Part shown: positions 1 to 5,522 of the stretch, piece after piece
Layout: each line of letters begins with the position of its first letter
How positions within the stretch are numbered: position 1 is the stretch's first letter
Origin: DAOTTI01 sp034437795
GTDB lineage: Bacteria; Chloroflexota; UBA11872; UBA12225
Assembly (NCBI GenBank): GCA_034437795.1
Contig: DAOTTI010000222.1
Coordinates: forward strand, 1 to 6,854
Length of the DNA stretch: 6,854 nt
Direction of reading: 5' to 3'
Made by a program: the position numbers and the translations under genes
The notes under the pieces: model-generated
Told to the model about the DNA's origin: nothing
What the model saw: the letters and a program-made list of their open reading frames with translations, nothing else
Databases searched by the model: none

Positions 1-302
1 CGAAGGCGACGCAGTCCCAGAGCGCGACCAGCCCGCGCTGGCCGGTGGCGAGGTTGACGAAGAGCTGGGCCACCGGCGTCTGGCCGCTGGAGACGAGCTG
101 GCTGTAGGGGCTGGTCTGCTGGAAGACGAAGCTCTTGCCGGTGCTGCGGGGCCCCAGCTCGACCGCGTCGAAGGTGCGCTCGACCTGCGGGATGAGACGC
201 GCGAGATAGAGCAGCCTGCGGCGGTGGGTCCTGCGTTCCTGCTTGGCGTGCCGGTCGGCTTCGTCCACCGGCAGCGCCGCCGAAGCGCGCAGTAGATTAA
301 CC
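1..302 (-). pseudogene. brxL: BREX BrxL-like (Lon-like ATPase) fragment, 5'-truncated and running off the left edge
   Basis: Read on the minus strand, one open frame gives VNLLRA near 300, then LLYLARLIPQVERTFDAVELG, then a Walker A motif GPRSTGKS, then SPYSQLVSSGQT, PVAQLFVNLATGQRGLVAL and WDCVAF at the window edge. This order (ARLIP, ELGPRxTGKS, ISPYS, SGGQT, VANLF, GLVxLWDxVAF) is that of BrxL, the Lon-like AAA+ protein of BREX phage-defence systems, seen from about residue 170 onward in a protein that is usually near 680 residues. The Walker A has Ser where BrxL usually has Gly (GPRGTGKS), which still fits GxxxxGK[ST]. No start codon with the usual N-terminal region exists: the similarity ends where a transposase remnant begins at about 297-302, so the gene has lost its 5' part. 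Whether the 3' part is intact lies outside the window. The family is recalled by motif, not searched. Confidence 0.75.
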
Positions 303-724
303 GTCGAACAGCGCGAGCTGACCCTCCGGCACCGGCTGGCGGCGCGGTTCGACGAACTTGTTCGGCGCCACGACCGGCTACGCCGTCCTGGATGACCGGA
401 TCGCCAGGACGCGGGCGAAGAAGGACTGCCTCCTGATGGTGCTGGCGCATCCCGAGATCCCGTTGCACAACAACCCGGCCGAGCTGGCGGCCCGGCAGCG
501 CGTGCGCGAGCGGGACGTGAGCTTCGGGCCCTGGACAATGGAGGGCGCCAAGGCCCGGGATACCTTCCAAACCCTCGCCACCACCGCCGCCAAGCTCGGG
601 GGTCAGCTTCTACGCCTACCTCCACGACCGGCTCACGCAGGCGAACTAGCTGCCAGGGCTTGATCAGGTGCTCACCGCCGAAGCGCAGCACCTCAATCTC
701 GCGGCGTCGTGGGACACGTCCTGA
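297..724 (+). pseudogene. IS66-like transposase, C-terminal remnant (copy A)
   Basis: This is the C-terminal part of a transposase, recoverable only by joining three frames. Frame 1 from 303 reads QRELTLRHRLAARFDEL. An extra base near 357-360 shifts to the frame reading FGATTGYAVLDDRIARTRA, HPEIPLHNNPAE, RVRERDVSFGP and ARDTFQTLATTAAKLG. An extra G in the GGGGG run at 598-602 shifts again to VSFYAYLHDRLTQAN. A TAG at 647-649 sits where this family has Gln (CAG), followed in frame by LPGLDQVLTAEAQHLNLAAS and the natural TGA at 722-724. The HNNPAE box and the following VRxRDVSFGP block are typical of the IS66-like group. The N-terminal half is absent: the left junction abuts the BrxL fragment. 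A second remnant, apparently the same family but its N-terminal half, lies at 1018-1360. The gene is non-functional. Confidence 0.75.
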
Positions 725-736
725 TCGATCCCCGGA

Positions 737-1018
737 TTATTGAGGAGATGCCTCGATGGTGTCGTAGACCTCGTAGGCCCACCCGCCGCGGCTGGGCGCC
801 GGGACGCGTCTTCTTGGTGCATTCGTAGCCGGCCAGCAGCGTCTCGAAGTAGAGGCCGGCGAACTCGGCGCCGCCGTCAATCACCACGGTCTGCGGCAAG
901 CGCTGGTGCCGACGGACGCACTCGCGCAGGACCAGCATCGCGGCGTGATAGCTCGGCGGGTCGACGGCGAGGGCGACGGCGAGCAGCCGCCGGGAGTAGG
1001 CGTCGTATCCGTTCACGG
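737..1018 (-). pseudogene. DDE integrase/transposase (rve catalytic core) fragment
   Basis: The minus-strand frame from about 1016 reads VNGYDAYSRRLLAVALAVDP, PSYHAAMLVLRECVRRHQRL, PQTVVIDGGAEFAGLYFETL and LAGYECTKKTRPGAQPR. DAYSRR and VIDGGAEF are the surroundings of the first two catalytic Asp residues of an rve-type integrase core, as in Mu/Tn7-TnsB-like or IS481-like recombinases. After the PGAQPR end, the frame is lost and WAYEVYDTIEASPQ follows in another frame from 781 to a TAA at 737-739. In full-length relatives, a sequence like WAYEVYDTTEHPALGQSP stands well downstream, so the part between, including the third catalytic acid, has been deleted. The N-terminal DNA-binding part is also missing. 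The fragment is sandwiched between two transposase remnants, with its ends within about 15-35 bases of theirs. It cannot encode an active recombinase. Confidence 0.7.
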
Positions 1019-1360
1019 GGTATGCTGAGGCTGCGCGGCAGGAGAGTGGCGCGTGGTGGTGAGCGTGGACGTCCCACGCGGGCCGGATGGCGCACCGCTC
1101 GTGCCGGAGGCGCTGTGGGCGCCGCTGGACCCGGCGGTGCAGGCCGTGCTGGTCGCGCTGGCGGGGCAGGCAGCGGCGTGGACGGCAGCGGTGCGTGACC
1201 TGCGCGCCCGGCTAGGACAGCACTCAGACACGGCGTCGCGCCCGCCGCCGAGTGATCCGCCCGGTGCACCATGGTGGCCGTCAGCGCCTCCCAGCGGGCG
1301 CCGCCCAGGCGGGCAACCCAGGCATGTGGCGCACCACCGCGCCGTGACGCCGCCTGGAGC
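1018..1360 (+). pseudogene. IS66-like transposase, N-terminal remnant (copy B)
   Basis: A plus-strand frame starting at GTG 1053, preceded by AGGAGAG at 1040-1046 with about six bases between, reads PLVPEALWAPLDPAVQAVLV, then RARLGQHSDTASRPPPSDPP, then PSGRRPGGQPRHVAHHRAVT. Leu-rich start, a coiled region, then LGQNS-SRPPSSDPP and SGRRPGGQPGH-HHR is the usual N-terminus of IS66-like transposases. Here Asn-Ser-Ser is altered to HSDTAS and PGH to PRH, signs of decay. Similarity stops near 1350-1360, where the frame runs into a pyruvate:ferredoxin oxidoreductase remnant, so all of the catalytic domain is missing. The stretch 1018-1052 probably holds the left end of the element, but I could not define a terminal inverted repeat against copy A. 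The retained ribosome binding site suggests the start is original. Confidence 0.7.
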
Positions 1361-1882
1361 GGATGGACGTGCTGGCGCACGCCGAGCAGGGAGCGACCTT
1401 CCTGCTCAACAGTCCGCACGGGCCCGATGAGGTGTGAGAGCATCTACCACGCGAGGTCCAGGCCCAGCTCATCGAGAAGCGCCTCCGCTTCTACGTCGTC
1501 GATGGCTACCAGGTGGCGCGCGAGACCGGCATGAGCCGGCGGATCAACACGGTGCTGCAGCGATGAGCTCCCCGTGAGCGCGTTCGAGGCCGGCGGCACC
1601 TTCCCCACCGGCACCGCGCAGTGGGAGAAGCGCAATCTGGCACTCCGGCTCCCCGTCTGGGACCCGGCGCTGTGCATCCAGTGCGGCAAGTGCGTGCTGG
1701 TGTGCCCGCACGCGGTGATCCGCGAGAAGGTATACCCGGCAGAGCGGCTGGCCGGAGCACCGGCGACGTTCAAATCGGCGCCGGCGCTGTGGCGCGAGTT
1801 CGCCGGCCAGCGCTACACGTTATAGGTCTCACCGGAAGATTGCACCGGCTGCGCGCTGTGCGTCGAAGCCTGCCCCGTCGTC
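1351..1882 (+). pseudogene. nifJ: Pyruvate:ferredoxin (flavodoxin) oxidoreductase remnant
   Basis: Pyruvate:ferredoxin oxidoreductase makes acetyl-CoA and reduced ferredoxin in anaerobic carbon metabolism. Segment 1 (1351-1560) reads LERMDVLAHAEQGATFLLNS, then GPDEV, a TGA at 1435-1437 where Trp is normal, EHLPREVQAQLIEKRLRFYV and GMSRRINTVLQ, which belong to the gamma-type domain. Segment 2 (from 1562, other frame) reads DELPVSAFEAGGTFPTGTAQ, WEKRNLAL (the EKR region), PVWDPALCIQCGKCVLVCPH (a CxxCxxCxxxCP ferredoxin motif), a TAG at 1823-1825 replacing Gln, then SPEDCTGCALCVEACPV, the second cluster motif. Between INTVLQ and DELPVS the family normally has roughly 80-100 more residues, so the segments are fused by an internal deletion with a frame change. 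The N-terminal pyruvate-binding part and the C-terminal TPP domain are missing. Similarity ends near 1880 against a GMC oxidoreductase fragment on the other strand. Confidence 0.85.
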
Positions 1883-1884
1883 GC

Positions 1885-2079
1885 CTGGGGGCGTTATTCG
1901 GCGCCATGCTCAGCCCCCACTTGACCTCTGGGCGCAGCGCATCCAGGCCGGTGTCGTCTGGCGCGGCTTCGAGCAGCAGTACCGACCGGCTGGGATCCTC
2001 TGTCAGATATCAGACGCGCCGCCAGGATCGTGCCTGCCCTGCCCGCCCCCACGATGATCGTGTCGTCCTGCTTCCCCAT
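1885..2079 (-). pseudogene. GMC-family oxidoreductase, N-terminal fragment with frameshift
   Basis: The minus-strand ATG at 2079 begins MGKQDDTIIVGAGRAGTILA, a Rossmann GxGxxG FAD-binding motif (GAGRAG) at the extreme N-terminus, as in choline dehydrogenase-like GMC flavoproteins. After AARL, a 7-base insertion (2004-2010) shifts the frame. Removing it restores ARLTEDPSRSVLLLEAAP, then DDTGLDALRPEVKWGLSMAP, the expected second beta-strand and Glu (LLLEA) that bind the FAD ribose. Only about 60 codons remain: similarity stops near 1890 where the oxidoreductase pseudogene on the plus strand ends. Upstream there is only a weak AAGG, and the gene lies downstream of the solute-binding protein gene on the same strand, with a hairpin between, so it may once have been the next gene of that cluster. 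The product would be inactive. Confidence 0.75.
2004..2010. repeat. 7-bp insertion with CAG at both ends in the GMC gene
   Basis: The plus strand reads TGT CAGATAT CAG ACG. Deleting seven bases (CAGATAT, or equally ATATCAG) restores the GMC reading frame exactly and gives the family sequence RLTEDPSR. The two flanking CAG triplets look like a short duplication produced by slippage or by an excision footprint. Confidence 0.55.
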
Positions 2080-2118
2080 CGACCCGACCTTTGGCCGCTC
2101 CCAGAGTTCCAGAGATGC

Positions 2119-2167
2119 GCGCCCCGCGTGAAGGCGCGGGGAAGCGGGGCGCGGCCGCGCGGGGCGC
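2119..2167. terminator. GC-rich nested inverted repeats downstream of the solute-binding protein gene
   Basis: Arms CCCCGCG (2122-2128) and CGCGGGG (2135-2141) pair around a 6-base loop. Alternatively, a 10-bp arm GCGCCCCGCG (2119-2128) can pair with CGCGGGGCGC (2158-2167), enclosing a perfect 12-bp palindrome GCGCGGCCGCGC (2149-2160). Lying 24 bases or more beyond the TAG of the solute-binding protein gene on the minus strand, it could end transcription. There is no T run after it in either direction, so it is not a classic intrinsic terminator. Confidence 0.45.
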
Positions 2168-2190
2168 CGTGGCGGCGGCTCAAGCCCCTG

Positions 2191-3510
2191 CTACTTCCGG
2201 CTCAGGAACTCGCTCGCCGCGCGGGCTGCGTCTTCCAGGGCGGCCAGCACTCCCTTTTCCAGCTTCATCGCCGCCGTCAGATGCTCCACGATGGCGTCGC
2301 GCGCCTCCGTGTACAAGGGGTGGTTGGGAACGGACCAGCCGTGCCCCACTGCGTCGTAGAAGGGCTTGATCAGCGGCTCCTGCACGTAAGGCGAGTTTGC
2401 CGCGGACTTGCGCGGCGGCACCGAGTTGGAGATGCTGTTGATCTCGTCGGCGTGCTTGGCCGCCGTCAGATAGAGCATCAGGTCCACCGCCGTGTCGGGG
2501 TGCTTCGGCCGGCTGAACGCCATCAGCCAGGTGCCGCCGAGGTAGGTCTTGCGCTCCTTCAGCCGCGGGATCGGCGCCACGCCCACCTGCCCGATCACCT
2601 CCGGTGAGCCGCGCCGGATGGCGTTCACCGGCCCGGCGGAGTCCCACTGGCTGGCCACGATGCCGGCGCCCAGCGCGCTCACGTTCTGCGGCGGCCGTGG
2701 CCGCTCGTAGGCGTCCACGCGGTCGCGGTTGAGCAGGTCCACCAGGAGTTGGAGCACCTGCCGGCCGGTGCCGCCAGTGAAGTTCGGCCGGATGTCCGGC
2801 GTGTAGGGTTCTTCGCCACTGGCCGAGTGTAGTGAGAGGAACAGGTCGTGCAGTGGCCACCCGCTCTTCGGCACGTCGAAGCCGGCCCGCTCCAGCGATG
2901 TCCCCTGCCATTTCGCCAGCCGTTTCGCCGCCTCGCGGAAGGCCTCCCACGTCTCGGGGAACCGTATGGGGTCTAGCCCGACGTCCTGGAAGAGGTCCTT
3001 CCGGTACACCATCGCCCGGACGTCTACGATGTACGGCAGCCCGTTGATCTTCCCTTGGTACTTCATTGCTTCGATCGTGGCGGGGAAGAAGTCGGCCAGC
3101 TCCTTCTGCACCGCCGCGTAGCCGCCAACGGTCAGCGCCGCGCCCTTGGCCGAGAAGTTCGGGATGCCAGTGCCGCCCACCGTGTACACGTCCGGCCCCG
3201 TCCCCGCGGCGAAGGCGGCGTTCAGCTTGTCGATGTAGTTCCCCACGAGGCCGACACGCTCGAACCTGGCGGGCGCCGCCATGGCGTTGAACTCGGCGAT
3301 GCGCTTGTTTTCCACCTCCGTGTGCTCCGGCCCCGGCCAGCGGCTCCAGTACTCCATGGTCACCGCCGGCCGAGCCGCCGCGGTCGGCGGTGTGCCTGGA
3401 CCGCCCGTACCGACGCCGGGGCCGCAGGCGGCGAGCGCCAGCGCGCTCGTGCCAGGCAGCCCCGCCAGCGTGGCGGCCACTATCCCTCGGCGCGTGGTCT
3501 GCGTGCTCAT
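2191..3510 (-). CDS. Family 1 extracellular solute-binding lipoprotein of a sugar-type ABC transporter
   Basis: This encodes the substrate-capture subunit of an ABC importer, anchored outside the membrane. The 439-residue protein starts at ATG 3510 with SD AAGGGGGA (3518-3525), seven bases away. Its N-terminus MSTQTTRRGIVAATLAG has a twin-arginine pair and a hydrophobic stretch ending in lipobox LAAC (Cys29), so it is probably a lipoprotein, perhaps exported by Tat. A Gly/Pro/Thr/Ala linker (about 30-50) precedes the mature fold, which opens with VTMEYWSRWPGPEHTEVENK, typical of SBP family 1 (sugar/glycerol-3-phosphate binding). Later landmarks are FAAGTGPDVYTVGGTGIPNF, INGLPYIVDVRAMVYRKDLF, ETWEAFREAAKRLA and KTYLGGTWLMAFS. 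The length is normal for the family. The substrate cannot be told from sequence. Its ATG overlaps the TGA of gene X (ATGA), implying translational coupling. No permease or ATPase gene is nearby, so partners must be encoded elsewhere or have been lost. Confidence 0.93.
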   Translation of the reverse strand: MSTQTTRRGIVAATLAGLPGTSALALAACGPGVGTGGPGTPPTAAARPAVTMEYWSRWPGPEHTEVENKRIAEFNAMAAPARFERVGLVGNYIDKLNAAFAAGTGPDVYTVGGTGIPNFSAKGAALTVGGYAAVQKELADFFPATIEAMKYQGKINGLPYIVDVRAMVYRKDLFQDVGLDPIRFPETWEAFREAAKRLAKWQGTSLERAGFDVPKSGWPLHDLFLSLHSASGEEPYTPDIRPNFTGGTGRQVLQLLVDLLNRDRVDAYERPRPPQNVSALGAGIVASQWDSAGPVNAIRRGSPEVIGQVGVAPIPRLKERKTYLGGTWLMAFSRPKHPDTAVDLMLYLTAAKHADEINSISNSVPPRKSAANSPYVQEPLIKPFYDAVGHGWSVPNHPLYTEARDAIVEHLTAAMKLEKGVLAALEDAARAASEFLSRK

Positions 3511-4245
3511 CGCGATATCCCCCTTTTCGTCGCAACTGCTTCAAAGAAGCAGCGAACCCCGGGATTGGCGCGGGCGCCGTCGCCACCCAGGCCGAACCGG
3601 CAGTCGAACGTCGGCTGCCGTGGCGGGCCTTGCCACCATCCCTGGCGTTGGCCGAAGAGCGAGAACCCCGGCGTGCGCGGCGTAGGCCACCTCCGCCAGG
3701 AACTCCGCCCGGCCGCGATGCGTGTCTTCCGTCTGCTGCGACAGCATTCCCTGCACGCGCCAGCATCGGGGCGGCGCCGCCTGCGGGATGTCGCGTCCCC
3801 AGCCCGGCCAGGGGCTGTGGAACGCGGGCGCCGGCACGTCATCTTCCTCGACGAAGCCCTGCCCCCAGCCGCCAACGACTGCCATGTTCATCAGGGGCTT
3901 GGTGGAGCCGGCCGCGCGGTAGCGCTCCAGCGCCTCCTGCGACGGGCCGTGCCAGTCGAACGGCAGCCGGTCCAGCTCCAGCCGCAGCGCGAGCGCGGCG
4001 TTCACGCCCAGGCGGATGCCGCCTCCGCCCACCAGCAGGTAGCTCGCGTCGAAGGTGGCCAGCCTCGCCAAGCCGTCCTCTGGCATCACCGTGCCAGTGC
4101 CCAGGTAACGCTGCCGGTTGTGCTGCGCCCCCTGCGTCCCCCTTGGAACGGTGGCGAAGGAAAGGCGCAGCCCCTTGCGCGCCGCCGCCGGCGCCTCCAG
4201 TCCGAAGTTGTCCCCCGGCACGAGGGCGGTTCGGTATTGGCTCAC
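3507..4245 (-). CDS. Gene X: unrecognised protein, interrupted by a +1 frameshift
   Basis: I do not recognise this family. GTG 4245 is preceded by a strong SD GGAGGAGA (4251-4258) with a 5-base gap, so the start is well supported. About 192 codons run in the first frame. At the GGGG run (3666-3669) one extra G must be skipped, after which 53 codons of clearly coding sequence (almost all G/C-ending codons) continue to TGA 3507-3509, giving about 245 residues. The first 75 or so residues (YRTALVPGDNFGLEAPAAAR and TGTVMPEDGLARLATFDA) recall the N-terminus of tartrate/isopropylmalate dehydrogenases (usually YxIAxIPGDGIGPEV and RMMPEDGLxxLxxFDA), but the GDGIGPE core is changed and the rest (GSTKPLMNMAVVGGWGQGF, AFHSPWPGWGRDIP, GFSLFGQRQGWWQGPP) does not fit that fold. 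The many Trp and aromatic residues near the end suggest a carbohydrate-related protein, but this is a guess. The unshifted frame ends at 3541. It is either a damaged gene, a sequence error, or a frameshifting gene. Confidence 0.6.
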
Positions 4246-4250
4246 CGTTG

Positions 4251-4258
4251 TCTCCTCC
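4251..4258 (-). promoter_or_regulatory. Strong ribosome binding site of gene X
   Basis: Minus-strand GGAGGAGA stands five bases before GTG 4245. It fixes the start of gene X and argues that the unusual N-terminus (MSQYRTALVPGD) is the true beginning, not a read-through of upstream sequence. Confidence 0.65.
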
Positions 4259-4333
4259 GGAGCCTGCGCCCTCGCCTACCTGCCCCTATACCTGTCCCTA
4301 GCTCGTCCGCACCCGGTTCGCAGGTTCGCCGGC

Positions 4334-4987
4334 TCACCGCGCGGCGTCCGCCAGCTGCTCCAGGATCTCGCTCTCGGCGCCGCTCACCGCGCTTACGACG
4401 GCGGCGACGGCCTCCTGGGCATTCCGCCGGCGCAGGGCGGCCACGATGCGCTCGTGGCGCGCCAGCGACTTCTCGCTCCAGCCGGGCGTGTGGTGGCCGA
4501 CACTGCGGGCGTGGAGCGCGCGCCGCCAGACGATGCCGGCCAGCTCCTCCAGCACCTCATTGGCGCAGGCGCGCCAGATGGTGGCGTGGAAGTCCCGGTC
4601 CGCATCGCGCACGCCCTGGAGGTCGCCGGCTCCTGCGGCGGCCCGCTGCCGCTCGACGATCGCGTCCAGCTGGGCCAGGCCCGCCTCGGTCATGCCGGCC
4701 ACGGCCAGGCGCGCGATCTCGGCCTCCAGCACGCGCCGCGCTGCGAAAACCTGGCGGACGCTCTCGGCCGTAATGGGGCGGACGATGACGCCCTTGCGCG
4801 GGATGCGCACCGCCAGGTGGCGCCGCTCGAGCATCGCGAGCGCGTCACGCACCGGCACGCGCGAGACGCCGAACTCGGCCGCCAGGTCTAGCTGATGCAG
4901 GGGCGCGCCGGGCGGACGCTGCCCGGCCAGGATCTGCGCCTCAAGCTGGTCGGCAACGAAGAGCGCAATACTTGGCGGTAGCTGCAT
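4334..4987 (-). CDS. GntR-family transcriptional regulator, FadR/FCD subfamily
   Basis: This is a metabolite-responsive DNA-binding repressor or activator. The 217-residue protein has an N-terminal winged helix-turn-helix (about 8-70: LAAEFGVSRVPVRDALAMLE is the recognition-helix region, and IPRKGVIVRPI the wing), then an all-helical FCD ligand domain (about 75-212). FCD metal-ligand candidates are His134 (DFHATIW) and His178 (LARHERI). The last His usually found near the end of the domain is not visible: that region reads AVVSAVSGAESEILEQL. The length is normal and the frame intact. ATG 4987 is the start, with GAGGTGAGG upstream at rather long spacing, so the start is likely but not certain. 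It is first in a same-strand set with gene X (88-base gap) and the solute-binding protein, and such regulators usually control the neighbouring uptake and catabolic genes and themselves. The ligand is unknown, probably a sugar acid or other organic acid. Confidence 0.93.
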   Translation of the reverse strand: MQLPPSIALFVADQLEAQILAGQRPPGAPLHQLDLAAEFGVSRVPVRDALAMLERRHLAVRIPRKGVIVRPITAESVRQVFAARRVLEAEIARLAVAGMTEAGLAQLDAIVERQRAAAGAGDLQGVRDADRDFHATIWRACANEVLEELAGIVWRRALHARSVGHHTPGWSEKSLARHERIVAALRRRNAQEAVAAVVSAVSGAESEILEQLADAAR

Positions 4988-5003
4988 ACGGCTCGGGGCC
5001 TCA

Positions 5004-5023
5004 CCTCTGTATACCGTATGACA
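5004..5023 (-). promoter_or_regulatory. Putative GntR operator centred on GTATAC
   Basis: About 20-35 bases upstream of the regulator ATG the sequence reads CCTCTGTATACCGTATGACA (plus strand), with a perfect GTATAC palindrome (5009-5014) and an overlapping ATAC-C-GTAT symmetry. FCD-type GntR proteins often bind GT-rich palindromes such as TGGTATACCA. This suggests autoregulation, but similarity alone supports it, and the site may also contain a -10-like TATACC. Confidence 0.4.
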
Positions 5024-5088
5024 CGGCAGCGGCGCCAGTGACCCGCCGCGATCGCATGACGCGGCAGGCGCACCAATGGCCCGCCGCG
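5018..5088. repeat. 33-bp imperfect tandem direct repeat (period 38 bp) upstream of the regulator gene
   Basis: Unit 1 (5018-5050) and unit 2 (5056-5088) align without gaps at 27 of 33 positions. Both begin ATGAC, share CGGCAG and end in CCCGCCGCG. Five bases separate them. Unit 1 overlaps the putative operator. Two phased copies in a regulator's promoter region could be a paired protein-binding site, but a chance duplication in GC-rich DNA is possible. Confidence 0.55.
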
Positions 5089-5106
5089 CCGGCAGGGCGG
5101 CGCGGC
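5083..5106. terminator. GC hairpin between the glycosidase remnant and the regulator gene
   Basis: Arms GCCGCGCCG (5083-5091) and CGGCGCGGC (5098-5106) pair perfectly around the loop GCAGGG. It lies about 110 bases past the end of the minus-strand glycosidase-type remnant and could have terminated its transcript. No T tract follows. The rest of 5107-5216 shows no gene or signal that I can support. Confidence 0.35.
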
Positions 5107-5216
5107 CGGAGCACGAGGCAAGGGGCTCATACCGCTTCGGCGTGATGCGGCCGTGAATGCTCAGGAGGGGCTTGGCGGCGGTCTACGGCCCTATCACCGC
5201 GAATTGGTGTAGCACG

Positions 5217-5491
5217 CTACTGAAGGATCAGTAGCCAGTCCTGGCCGTCTGGCGCGTCGAACGTGCCTGCTGGAGCCGTGGCTGACGTCGTGGGTGTGGG
5301 CCCGGGTACCGGGCGCCGGTGCGAGGGTCGACCCAGATCGGTCGCTGGGGAGCCGCTCACAGGCGTGAGAGGTCCAGCGACACGCGGCCACCACCCGGGG
5401 CATAGACGAGGGCGGTACGGCCGTCGGCGCTGCGCGCGGCTTTCACGGTGCGCAGGACGTCGTCCTCGCCCGGCTGCTCGAGAAGGAGGGC
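5217..5491 (-). pseudogene. C-terminal remnant of a glycoside hydrolase-like protein (collagen-binding-type domain)
   Basis: The minus strand from 5491 reads ALLLEQPGEDDVLRTVKAAR, SADGRTALVYAPGGGRVSLD, LSRL, then a TGA at 5357-5359, then in the same frame AAPQRPIWVDPRTGAR, and after a frame change TAPAGTFDAPDGQDWLLILQ with TAG at 5217-5219. This order (AARSADGxxALVYxPxG, VxLDLSRL, WxDPRTGA, TFxxPDGxDWxLxL-end) matches the beta-sandwich tail of DUF4038/apiosidase-like glycosidases, annotated as a putative collagen-binding domain. The catalytic barrel is missing: similarity is cut exactly at the end of the IS630 element. One nonsense codon and one frameshift show that it is dead. The family is assigned by remembered motifs. 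Confidence 0.65.
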
Positions 5492-5494
5492 CTA

Positions 5495-5522
5495 GTGCAG
5501 GATCAGGCGACCGTTTTCGGAG
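5495..5522 (+). repeat. IS630 left terminal inverted repeat
   Basis: Reading inward it begins GTGCAGGATCAGGCGAC and ends TCGGAG. It matches the right repeat at 17 of 28 positions, in blocks GTGC, TCAG, GAC and TCGGAG. It overlaps the last codons of the transposase gene. Confidence 0.75.

Noticed and set aside
297..360. Minus-strand protein end reading PVPEGQLALFDG followed by TAA at 297-299
   Set aside because: It looked like a gene ending before brxL, but the plus strand of the same bases gives the transposase sequence RHRLAARFDEL, which explains it as a shadow.
647..1825. Recoded TAG/TGA codons (alternative genetic code)
   Set aside because: In-frame TAG and TGA sit at Gln and Trp positions in several remnants, but only in genes that also have deletions or frameshifts. 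The intact genes here use TAG and TGA as normal stops.
2119..2167. Structured RNA or attachment site in the GC-rich inverted repeats
   Set aside because: Simple GC palindromes with no recognisable RNA family features. A weak terminator is the plainer explanation.
1621..2607. Plus-strand open frame of 328 codons crossing the ferredoxin oxidoreductase and GMC remnants
   Set aside because: It runs through four unrelated segments in the wrong frame. The true frames show recognisable motifs.
2180..3766. Long minus-strand open frame of 528 codons overlapping the solute-binding protein gene in another frame
   Set aside because: Arg/Gly/Ala-rich translation without domain features. It is a high-GC shadow of the real gene, which has the lipoprotein signal and family motifs.
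3055..4773. Plus-strand open frame of 572 codons, antisense to the operon
   Set aside because: Low-complexity Arg/Pro/Ala translation spanning three real minus-strand genes. Long antisense frames are common at this GC content.
5018..5088. CRISPR-like repeat
   Set aside because: Only two imperfect copies, separated by five bases, with no spacer-length unique sequence and no cas genes.
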